DNA of 64,000 nucleotides from CAVQBJ01 sp963819075 (GTDB lineage: Bacteria; Actinomycetota; Thermoleophilia; Solirubrobacterales; Solirubrobacteraceae): assembly GCA_963819075.1 (NCBI GenBank), contig CAWFUP010000005.1:1-64000 (forward strand), given 5' to 3'. A program made the translations under genes and the position numbers. Positions 26,398-35,538 of the stretch are shown piece by piece (position 1 is the stretch's first letter; every line of letters begins with the position of its first letter). A model generated the notes under the pieces. That model did no database searches. It was not told the DNA's origin and worked only from the letters and a program-made list of their open reading frames with translations.

Positions 26398-27498
26398 TCA
26401 GGTCCGCTCGCGTGCGCGGCGCTCGCGGCGGCGGGTGCGGCGGCGGGAGCGGGGCTCGGGCAGCGGGAGCGGGGTGAGGGGCTGGCCGATCGTGCGCCGC
26501 AGCAGGAGGAAGGCGACCGTGCCGAACGCGGTCGTCACCCAGAGCGCGATCGCGTGGTAGATGAGCACGCCGGCGGCGGCCGGCGCGGCGGGCGCCCCGA
26601 AGAGCACGAGCATCCCGACGAGGCCGGTCTCGAGCACGCCGATGCCCCCCGGCACGGGGATGATGTTGGTCAGGTAGCCGACCTGGTACGCGACGACGAC
26701 GGAGGCGAGCGGCAGGTCGACGCCGACGGCGTCCAGGCAGACGTAGAGCACGGCGATGTCGGCGAGCAGGTATAGGTAGCCGCCGAGCAGTCGCCAGTCG
26801 GCGGTGACGAGCATCTGGCGCGTGTCGGTGATGCTCTCGGCGAAGCCGATGAAGATCTTCGTGATGCGCTTGCGCGGCTCGCGGTCGCGCAGGAACCAGC
26901 GCGACCAGGCCGGGATGCACAGGAAGAGCACGAACACGCTCGCGCCGACGGCGGCGGGCAGCCAGCTGAGCAGCCAGTTGGTCGTGCCGGGAACGAGTCC
27001 GAGGCCGAGCGCCACGCCGGCCACGACGAGCACGATGATGTTGATCGCGCTCGTCAGCATGAAGAGCACGGCGGAGCGTCGGGCGATGCGATCGGTCGGG
27101 ACGCCGCGCGTGTGCAGCACCCACGCGCCGATCGCCAGGCTGCCGGCGCCGCCGACGGAAAGCGCCGAGCCGAAGGCCATCTCGGTCCAGGCCAGGCGCG
27201 CCGCGAAGCGGCGCGGCGCGCGGGCGAACACGAGCTGGAAGACGGCGACATAGCCCATGCACGACAGGAACTCCAGGCCGATCGCGCCGAGGACGGTGCC
27301 GACCTCGACGCGGCGCAGTGCGCGCTCGACGCCGTCGAGCCCCGGGATCGCGAGCAGGAGTCCGACGACGAGCGCGCCGAGCAGGAACAGCGAGATGATC
27401 CCGTTGCGCAGCTGGCGCCCGTGAGCCGCTGCGCTCTGCTGACGCTCGAGGTCCTCGTCTTCGCTGCTCCACGGTGTGACCGTGTCGTCGATCGACAC
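26398..27498 (-). CDS. Lysylphosphatidylglycerol synthase TM-region/flippase-like membrane protein
   Basis: A 366-residue integral membrane protein of the UPF0104/LPG-synthase transmembrane family, with about eight helices and the conserved IIPVPGGIGVLETG segment near residue 275. The family includes the MprF flippase domain and proteins of glycolipid or polyprenyl-linked sugar handling. No aminoacyltransferase domain is present. The highly basic tail (RSRRRTRRRERRARERT) is cytoplasmic by charge. It follows lon and the HxlR gene on the minus strand with an 8-bp gap. Confidence 0.8.
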   Translation of the reverse strand: MSIDDTVTPWSSEDEDLERQQSAAAHGRQLRNGIISLFLLGALVVGLLLAIPGLDGVERALRRVEVGTVLGAIGLEFLSCMGYVAVFQLVFARAPRRFAARLAWTEMAFGSALSVGGAGSLAIGAWVLHTRGVPTDRIARRSAVLFMLTSAINIIVLVVAGVALGLGLVPGTTNWLLSWLPAAVGASVFVLFLCIPAWSRWFLRDREPRKRITKIFIGFAESITDTRQMLVTADWRLLGGYLYLLADIAVLYVCLDAVGVDLPLASVVVAYQVGYLTNIIPVPGGIGVLETGLVGMLVLFGAPAAPAAAGVLIYHAIALWVTTAFGTVAFLLLRRTIGQPLTPLPLPEPRSRRRTRRRERRARERT

Positions 27499-27505
27499 GA
27501 GTGGG

Positions 27506-27812
27506 TTAGCCCCGGGGTCCGATCGCGTAAGCGTGCATCGCCTCGAGCACGGGGCGCAGGCGACGCCCCCGCACGGTGAGGTGGTACTCGACCTGCGGGG
27601 GAGAGGTGGGGATGACCATGCGCTCGATCAGGCCCGCCTGCTCGAGGTCGCGCAGGCGCTCGCTCAGCATACGCGCCGAGATCCCGCTCACGGCCTCCGC
27701 GAACTCGTTGAAGCGCAGTGCGCCGGACGTCGCGGCGTAGAGGATCGACAGCTGCCAGCGCCGCTCGAGGAGGTCCGCGGTGACGCGGACCTCCTCCGGC
27801 ACTGGCTCACAT

Positions 27813-27829
<17 letters not shown>
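27506..27829 (-). CDS. HxlR-family winged-helix transcriptional regulator
   Basis: A 107-residue DNA-binding protein with the HxlR pattern: LLERRWQLSILYA, LRFNEFAEAVSGISARMLSERLRDLEQAGLIER (helix-turn-helix plus wing), then VEYHLTVRGRRLRPVLEAM. Cysteines 4 and 7 are near the N-terminus and could sense redox or electrophiles. ATG 27829 lies inside the 3' end of lon, so the genes overlap by 17 bp and are probably co-transcribed, with the flippase-like gene next. Confidence 0.8.
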
Positions 27830-30113
<2,284 letters not shown>

Positions 30114-30135
30114 GGGATAACGACTCCAAACGAGG

Positions 30136-30148
30136 TTACGAAACGTAA
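30136..30148. promoter_or_regulatory. Perfect palindrome at the lon transcription start, putative operator
   Basis: TTACG-AAA-CGTAA is a perfect 13-bp inverted repeat directly downstream of the lon -10 box, covering the expected +1. That is a classical repressor position. It does not match the CIRCE or HspR (HAIR) consensus as I know them. Confidence 0.5.
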
Positions 30149-30151
30149 GCA

Positions 30152-30180
30152 AGTATAGAGGGTGGTCGTTGCGGGCGCAA
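30152..30180 (-). promoter_or_regulatory. Sigma70-type promoter of lon
   Basis: On the minus strand, TTGCGC (30180-30175) and TATACT (30157-30152) are separated by 17 bases, an optimal spacing. The -10 box lies about 40 bases upstream of the lon ATG at 30113. It is the clearest promoter in the window. Confidence 0.65.
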
Positions 30181-30264
30181 GTACCTGTGGTGGGGGTCTT
30201 CGGGGCGAGGCGCGCGCGGGCGTTCGGTGCGACGTGTGCTCGGGTGTCCCGGCCGCGCGCCCGC

Positions 30265-31779
30265 TCAGCCGGGCTCGAACCCGAACTCGCGACTTGGTGC
30301 CGCAGGTGCCGGAGCGGGAGGCGAGACCCGGGGAGTCGCCCCGGTCGGGGGCCGGGATACCGACCCGGCCGCCGCCGGCCCTCCAAGCGGCGCGTCCCGC
30401 GTGGCCGGAGCGGCGAGTACGATGCGCGGCGCGCGGCGATGCCCCCGTCGATCGTGCCTCGCCCCCTGCCCGGCCGGGATGGCCAGCCGTGTCTCGCGAT
30501 GTGCGCGCGGCCGACGCCCGCGAGCGAGCGTCGCCGAGGCCAGGGCGGAGAACCCGAACTCGCGCGTGGCCGGATCGACGCCGGTCGGCGGCGACGGCCA
30601 CGCCGCGACGGAGCTCGACGCACGGCGCCCAGGGAGCGTCACGACGACACGGGTGACGCCGCCGTCCTGTGCCGTCACGCTGTCCCCGCTCGCCGACGCA
30701 GCACGACGAGCGGCGACGGACTCGCGCGGCCGCGGACCCCCGCGAACGATTCGTTGCGGCGCGCGGTGGTCCGAGAGTGCCGCCCCGAACGGCCCGCCAC
30801 GACAGAGGGCGAGGCCGCTGCCGGCGAGACTCGCAAGGCACACGGCGGCTACGCCGAGCTTCACTCCGAGCACGCCCGGCCCACCCCAGGCGATGGCACC
30901 GCCGCCGGCCGCGCCCACGCCACTCGCTGTCGAACCCGCAGCCGCCGCGGTGACACTCGTGGGTGCCGGCTGCAGCCCTCCCGGCAGCAGGCCGAGCAAG
31001 CGGCGCTCGGCCGCCCGCAGATCGCGCGCCCGTCGACGGCAGGCCGTGCAGTTGCCGAGATGGGCGGCGATACGCGCGTGCTGTTCGTCATCCGCGACGC
31101 CGGACACGTAGGCAAGGAGGTCCGGCTCCAAGCGGTGGCAGCGCGCGCCGCTGGCGTATTCGCGCGACAGGCCGAGAAGGCGCTGACGGGCACGCTGCGC
31201 CACCTTGCGGAACTTCTCCGGCGACCACCCGTACTGGCGGCAGAATTCGGCGCACTCCGTCCCCATGCCCGCCTGATGCGCGATGACCAGGCGCATGTCG
31301 GGTGTGAGCTCACGCGCGATCTCCCGCAGGACGGCGAGCTCGCTGCGGGTGGCCACTTGGTCGTGCACCCCGGGGCCGGGGTCCGCGAGTTGGCCGGACG
31401 CGCCGTCGGGGGGTTCGAGCGCCGCCGCCTGCCCGAGCGCGGCCTCCATCGGGCTGCGTCCGCCGAGTGCGCGGCGCCGGTCGTGGATACGGCTCAGGAG
31501 CCGTTGCTCGATCGCCGCGGCGATATGGCTGTGGTTGGCGAACGGCGTCCCCGAACGTGCCCGTTGCATCAGCTCGAGCGTGGCCTGCGAATAGCAGTCC
31601 TCCAAGTCCTCGGTGCGGAGCCGGTGTCGATGCACCCTCAGCAGGAGATCCCGCCGCGCAATCGCGACGCGGGCGACGGCCTCGGCCGGATCGCTCGCGC
31701 CCGGACCGATGCCTCGAGCGAACGATCGATGACGTTCCGGGACTGGTGTGGAGGAGCCGGTTCGGGTAGACACCAGCAC
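30265..31779 (-). CDS. Sigma factor-anti-sigma zinc finger fusion membrane protein
   Basis: A 504-residue protein. Residues 40-110 look like sigma region 2 (RRDLLLRVHRHRLRTEDLEDCYSQATLEL) and 150-210 like region 4 (GWSPEKFRKVAQRARQRLLGL). A zf-HC2 anti-sigma zinc finger follows (HLGNCTACRRRA), then a membrane segment (VAAVCLASLAGSGLALC) and a long basic, proline-rich extracytoplasmic tail ending REFGFEPG. A second EFGF lies in the tail. This suggests a membrane-tethered sigma factor held inactive by its own zinc finger. GTG 31779 is used because region 2 begins soon after; only one base separates it from the divergent ATG at 31781. Confidence 0.7.
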   Translation of the reverse strand: MLVSTRTGSSTPVPERHRSFARGIGPGASDPAEAVARVAIARRDLLLRVHRHRLRTEDLEDCYSQATLELMQRARSGTPFANHSHIAAAIEQRLLSRIHDRRRALGGRSPMEAALGQAAALEPPDGASGQLADPGPGVHDQVATRSELAVLREIARELTPDMRLVIAHQAGMGTECAEFCRQYGWSPEKFRKVAQRARQRLLGLSREYASGARCHRLEPDLLAYVSGVADDEQHARIAAHLGNCTACRRRARDLRAAERRLLGLLPGGLQPAPTSVTAAAAGSTASGVGAAGGGAIAWGGPGVLGVKLGVAAVCLASLAGSGLALCRGGPFGAALSDHRAPQRIVRGGPRPRESVAARRAASASGDSVTAQDGGVTRVVVTLPGRRASSSVAAWPSPPTGVDPATREFGFSALASATLARGRRPRAHRETRLAIPAGQGARHDRRGHRRAPRIVLAAPATRDAPLGGPAAAGSVSRPPTGATPRVSPPAPAPAAPSREFGFEPG

Positions 31780-31780
31780 T

Positions 31781-32722
31781 ATGTCGTCACGACGGGCACA
31801 ACGCCCCCCCTCCCAATTGCGGCCCGCCCCGGCGACGGAGCCAACGGGTCGCCGGTCCCTCGACGATCGATTGCACGCGCTCGACGAGTATCAGCAGCGA
31901 CATCGACGCCTCGCGTTCGTCGTCGCGGTGTTCAAGAAGTTCAACGACGATGAGGGGAGCTCGCTGTCGGCGCTCATCGCCTACTACGGGTTCATCTCGA
32001 TCTTCCCGCTGCTGCTCGTGTTCGTGACCGTGCTCGGATTCGTCATCAATGGGGACAAGGCGCAGCAGACCCGCGTTATCGACGGGGCGCTCGGCCAGAT
32101 CCCGCTCCTGAAGGCGCCGTTGACCACGAACGCCCTGACGGGAAGTCCGATCGCACTCGTGATCGGCGTCGGCGCGTCGCTGCTCGCGGGCATGGCGATC
32201 ACGAACGCGACGCAGACCGCGCTCAACCGCGTGTGGGAGATCCCGCGCCCGGAGCGGCCGGACTTCCTGAAGACACGCCTGCGCGGGATCGCGCTCCTGC
32301 TTGTGCTCGCGGTGCTGAGCGTGCTCTCGAGCGTGGCCGCCGGCTTCGTCACGGCGGTGGGACACGGCCTGCTCACCGACCTAGGCGCCATTGCCGTCGC
32401 ATTCGCCGCGAATGTCGCGCTCTTCCTTGCCGCCTTCACGCTGCTCAGCGCGGCCGAGGTCGATCTCGCCGACCTCATCCCCGGCGTGCTCGCCGGCGCC
32501 CTCGCGTGGCAGATCGTGCAGCACCTCGGCGGCCTGTGGGCCAAGCGGGTGGCCCATCAGACGGCGCTGTACGGCGACGTCGGCCTCGTGCTCGGACTGC
32601 TCGCCGTCCTGTACCTCGGGGGACGCATCCTCGTCCTCGCCGCTGAGATCAACGTCGTGCGTGCGCGGCGGCTGTGGCCGCGCAGCATCTTCGCGCCGCC
32701 ACCGCCTTCGCGTCGGGTCTGA
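31781..32722 (+). CDS. YihY/BrkB-family membrane protein
   Basis: A 313-residue protein with the YihY/virulence factor BrkB fold of about six helices: SLSALIAYYGFISIFPLLLVFVTVLG, a SPIALVIGVGASLLAGM helix, RLRGIALLLVLAVLSVL, and GDVGLVLGLLAVLYLGGRILVLAAEINVV. Physiological role of the family is unsettled. The ATG at 31781 lacks a ribosome binding site; a downstream TTG before LHALDEYQQ is possible. A strong hairpin terminator follows. Confidence 0.82.
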   Translation: MSSRRAQRPPSQLRPAPATEPTGRRSLDDRLHALDEYQQRHRRLAFVVAVFKKFNDDEGSSLSALIAYYGFISIFPLLLVFVTVLGFVINGDKAQQTRVIDGALGQIPLLKAPLTTNALTGSPIALVIGVGASLLAGMAITNATQTALNRVWEIPRPERPDFLKTRLRGIALLLVLAVLSVLSSVAAGFVTAVGHGLLTDLGAIAVAFAANVALFLAAFTLLSAAEVDLADLIPGVLAGALAWQIVQHLGGLWAKRVAHQTALYGDVGLVLGLLAVLYLGGRILVLAAEINVVRARRLWPRSIFAPPPPSRRV

Positions 32723-32885
32723 ACAGCGGGTCGCTCCCGGCGGCCTGTCCCGCTCACGCGGGCACGGTCGGAGGGGTGGGCCAGACCCGCCCATGACGAA
32801 CACCCTTCCCTCATCGGTGCGTCTGTCGAGGCGCAGCGCCCACGGCGGTGGCGCGCCCGTGTCCGCCTCGCTCATCGTGCGCGGA

Positions 32886-32916
32886 CGGGGCGCTCCGGCC
32901 AGGCCGGAGCGCCCCG
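32886..32916 (+). terminator. Strong hairpin terminator
   Basis: A 15-bp perfect inverted repeat (CGGGGCGCTCCGGCC, one-base centre, exact reverse complement). It lies 164 bases after the YihY/BrkB stop and 29 bases before the next ATG. No T-run follows, as is common in actinobacteria. It would insulate the secretion operon from upstream transcription. Confidence 0.65.
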
Positions 32917-32944
32917 CCGTGCGCGGTGCTGGGAGCGCTGGAGC

Positions 32945-33580
32945 ATGAGCCTCGTCGCCTCACGACCGCGCGCCGCCTATCGCATCTACGACGCGGACGC
33001 CTTCCTTGCCGGGGGAGTCGGCGATGATGACGCGCCGGCCATTCGAGTGAGGTCGACACGCGCTCGCACGGCCGCGGCTGGGCTCGCATCAGCCGTGCTC
33101 GCCGCGTTGGTGGCATTCACTGCGTATGGCGACCGGTCCGCGCAGCGTCGGTCGCCCGACCAGCGACGCTCGAGTCCGCTCGCGAGTGCCTCGGTCCCGC
33201 CGACGCCGACTGTCCAACTCGGCTCCGCTCGGCTCGTGGCTCGCGCCAGGCCTCGTCAGATCCCGGCGCCGACCGACGTCGCCGCAGCGCACGGCCATCA
33301 CCCTGCGCGGCGCCCGATCCGTGTGCGTCGGGCCTCAGCACGGCGGGAGCCGCCGGTCGCCGTCGCCGTCGCCACGCCAACTGAAGGGAACATGCATCCT
33401 GCGGACCTGCCGCGATTCGCTGGTCGCAACGATCCTCCGACGAGCACGGCGCTGTCGGCGGCCGGGACACCGGCGTCGGTACCGCTGCCGGCCGCACCGA
33501 CACCGCCGCCGGCGGCACCGGCACCGCCGTCACCGCCCACACCGATGACGCAGTTCGGGTTCGAGCGGGGTCCGCGGTGA
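32945..33580 (+). CDS. Membrane-anchored proline-rich protein with C-terminal QFGFER motif
   Basis: A 211-residue protein, first gene of the type IV secretion-like operon. A short cytoplasmic N-terminus contains AAYRIYDADAFLAGG. A single membrane helix (TAAAGLASAVLAALVAFTAYG, about residues 42-62) precedes a disordered arginine- and proline-rich extracytoplasmic region ending TQFGFERGPR. The C-terminal motif matches that of the sigma/anti-sigma fusion encoded 1.2 kb upstream. Its stop overlaps the next start as GTGA. No family recognised. Confidence 0.65.
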   Translation: MSLVASRPRAAYRIYDADAFLAGGVGDDDAPAIRVRSTRARTAAAGLASAVLAALVAFTAYGDRSAQRRSPDQRRSSPLASASVPPTPTVQLGSARLVARARPRQIPAPTDVAAAHGHHPARRPIRVRRASARREPPVAVAVATPTEGNMHPADLPRFAGRNDPPTSTALSAAGTPASVPLPAAPTPPPAAPAPPSPPTPMTQFGFERGPR

Positions 33581-34422
33581 GCGACGCCGCGGTCAGGATC
33601 TCGACCCGGCCGATGTGGGTCGTGCGGCTGGGCCGGCGCGTCGGCCGGCTCCTCGTCGCCGCGGTGGCCCTGAGCGGGTGCGCTGCCGCGATGCGGGTGG
33701 CGATCGCCCCGCCGAGGTCAGTGCCGACGCGGGCTCCGGTGGCAGCGGAGCACCTCGCGGCCGAGGGCTTCGCGGCCCTCTTCGCACGGCGATACCTCAC
33801 CTGGAACGCCGCGGCCCCGGCGCTCCACCAGCAAGGACTTGCGCCGTTCACCGGAAGCGGCGTCGATCCCGACGCCGGCCTCGTCCCACCGGCGAACGTC
33901 AGCGAGCAGGTGTTGTGGACCGACGTCGTGCAATCGCGCTCGGGGCCGGCGGGCGAGGAGGTCTACACGGTCGCGGTCGCCACCGACGCGGCCGGGCTGG
34001 AGTACCTCGCCGTGCCCGTGGTGCGCAACGGCGCCGGCGGCCTGGCGCTCGGGGGCTACCCAGCGTTCGTCGGTCCGCCGGCCACGGGGTCGTTCGACGA
34101 GGCGTCGGCGAGCCTCCCGCAGCTCGGCGATGCCACGCTCTCGATCGTCGTCACGCGCGCCCTGCGCAACTACCTCGCCGACGCGGGCTCCAACCTCGCG
34201 GCCGACCTGACGCCGAATGCGCGGATCTCCTACCCGGCGCAGCCGCTCGTTATCGACGACGTGGCGTCCTTGCGCTGGTCGAGCGCCGACGAATCCGTGG
34301 TCGCTCAGGTCGTCGCGAGCGACGACCGCGGAGTGCAGTACTCGCTCGCCTACGAGATTGCCGTCGCGCGCGACCAGTCCCGTTGGGAGGTGTCCGCGAT
34401 CGAGGTCAACCCGGATGCCTGA
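33577..34422 (+). CDS. TcpC-like (VirB8-type) conjugation machine protein
   Basis: A 281-residue protein with an N-terminal membrane helix (about residues 24-40, LVAAVALSGCAAAMRVA) and a large extracytoplasmic region resembling the tandem NTF2-like domains of TcpC and Tn916 Orf13. The FAALFARRYLTWN segment is a typical signature, and the second domain ends YEIAVARDQSRWEVSAIEV. TcpC/VirB8 proteins form the inner-membrane scaffold of the channel. It starts with GTG overlapping the previous stop. Confidence 0.75.
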   Translation: MSDAAVRISTRPMWVVRLGRRVGRLLVAAVALSGCAAAMRVAIAPPRSVPTRAPVAAEHLAAEGFAALFARRYLTWNAAAPALHQQGLAPFTGSGVDPDAGLVPPANVSEQVLWTDVVQSRSGPAGEEVYTVAVATDAAGLEYLAVPVVRNGAGGLALGGYPAFVGPPATGSFDEASASLPQLGDATLSIVVTRALRNYLADAGSNLAADLTPNARISYPAQPLVIDDVASLRWSSADESVVAQVVASDDRGVQYSLAYEIAVARDQSRWEVSAIEVNPDA

Positions 34423-34474
34423 CTCACCCGCCGTCGCCTTGCTCACCACTCGTCATGCCCCAGGAGGTCTTCCG

Positions 34475-34858
34475 ATGCACCGCGTCACCACTCGTGCCAG
34501 GCTCACCTGTTTCGTCTTGCTCATTACGCTCGCCTGCGCGGGTGGGATCATCGCCACGCCGGCCACCTCGGACGCCGCGACGCTAGCTCCCACCTCGGCG
34601 ACGGGTGGTGCGTCGGTCACGGCTTCGCCGGGCACGTCGCTGGAGGCGGCCGCGAGCAAGGCGGGAACGACCGGACGTCAGGTGGCGATGAGCCTGATCG
34701 GGCTCGGCTTTGCCGTTGCCGCCGTCGTGCTCTCGTTCCGCCGTGACTTCAAGGAGGCAGCGGGCGTCTTCGCGGTCGGGTTGGTGGCCGTGCTGCTCGC
34801 CACTCCCGCTGGGGTGAACCTGCTGCAGGACACCGTCTCGTCGCTCTTCGGGTCCTAG
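34475..34858 (+). CDS. Small membrane protein, candidate VirB2-like pilin
   Basis: A 127-residue protein with a signal-like N-terminus (FVLLITLACAGGIIATPATSDAA), a short Ser/Thr/Ala-rich spacer, and two hydrophobic helices (VAMSLIGLGFAVAAVVLSF and AGVFAVGLVAVLLATPAGV) separated by a basic loop (RRDFKE). Signal peptide plus two close helices just before the VirB3- and VirB4-like genes is the layout of VirB2/TrbC pilins, though sequence similarity is not obvious. AGGAGGT at 34462-34468 sets the ATG at 34475. Confidence 0.65.
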   Translation: MHRVTTRARLTCFVLLITLACAGGIIATPATSDAATLAPTSATGGASVTASPGTSLEAAASKAGTTGRQVAMSLIGLGFAVAAVVLSFRRDFKEAAGVFAVGLVAVLLATPAGVNLLQDTVSSLFGS

Positions 34859-34863
34859 CTGCG

Positions 34864-35538
34864 GTGGCGAGCGGCGCCGCACCTCACTCCCGCGTGGAGA
34901 TCCGCTCCTACCGCAGCGTGTTCGAGCTCGAGCGCCGCGTGTACCGCGTCGATCGGCTGCGCCTCCCCCCGGGGGGGATACCGATGCGCGGCGCGGTCTA
35001 CTGCATCGTCCTCGTCCTCGCCTGCGCGCTCGTGTCGACCCTGCCGGTGGTCGCCGTCATCGCCTCGGTCGTGCCGTGGTACCTGCGCGACGTGGCCGTG
35101 CCCGTGGCGCTTGCCGCGCTCCTCTCGGTCGTCCGCATCGAGGGGCGTCCGTTCCACGTCGCCGCCCGTGCGCTCGCGCGCTATCGCGTCGGGCCGAGGT
35201 GGCTAAGCGGCCTGCGCCCGGCATCGGCGCCGGGCACCCGGTGGTGGCCGGATGACCTCGTCATGCTCCCGGATGGATCCGACGGTCGCTGGCGTCCGTT
35301 CGCGTTCGTTGGCCCGGGGGCGGTGATGGTCAGCGCGGCGCACGAATGCCGCGATGCTCGATGGGTCCCGCTCGCGCGGCTGCTGCGGCGCCCGCAGGTG
35401 ACGCTGGCCGAGCTCCCCGGACTCGGCGATCTTCCGAGACGTCGCGTCGTTGCGCTCGGCGCCGGTACACGGCTGCGCGTGCGGCCGGCTGCGACGCGCC
35501 GGCGACGCAGCCGGCGCCTCAGGGGACGCCTGCGGTGA
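34864..35538 (+). CDS. TcpE/PrgI-like (VirB3-type) inner-membrane protein
   Basis: A 224-residue protein whose start (SYRSVFELERRVYRVDRLRLPPGGIPMR) resembles the TcpE family pattern before two membrane helices (VYCIVLVLACALVSTLPVVAV and VAVPVALAALLSVV). The C-terminal half is basic and cytoplasmic. TcpE and VirB3/PrgI proteins dock the VirB4 ATPase, and the VirB4-like gene follows directly with a GTGA overlap. The start is GTG 34864, five bases after the pilin-like stop. Confidence 0.7.
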   Translation: MASGAAPHSRVEIRSYRSVFELERRVYRVDRLRLPPGGIPMRGAVYCIVLVLACALVSTLPVVAVIASVVPWYLRDVAVPVALAALLSVVRIEGRPFHVAARALARYRVGPRWLSGLRPASAPGTRWWPDDLVMLPDGSDGRWRPFAFVGPGAVMVSAAHECRDARWVPLARLLRRPQVTLAELPGLGDLPRRRVVALGAGTRLRVRPAATRRRRSRRLRGRLR

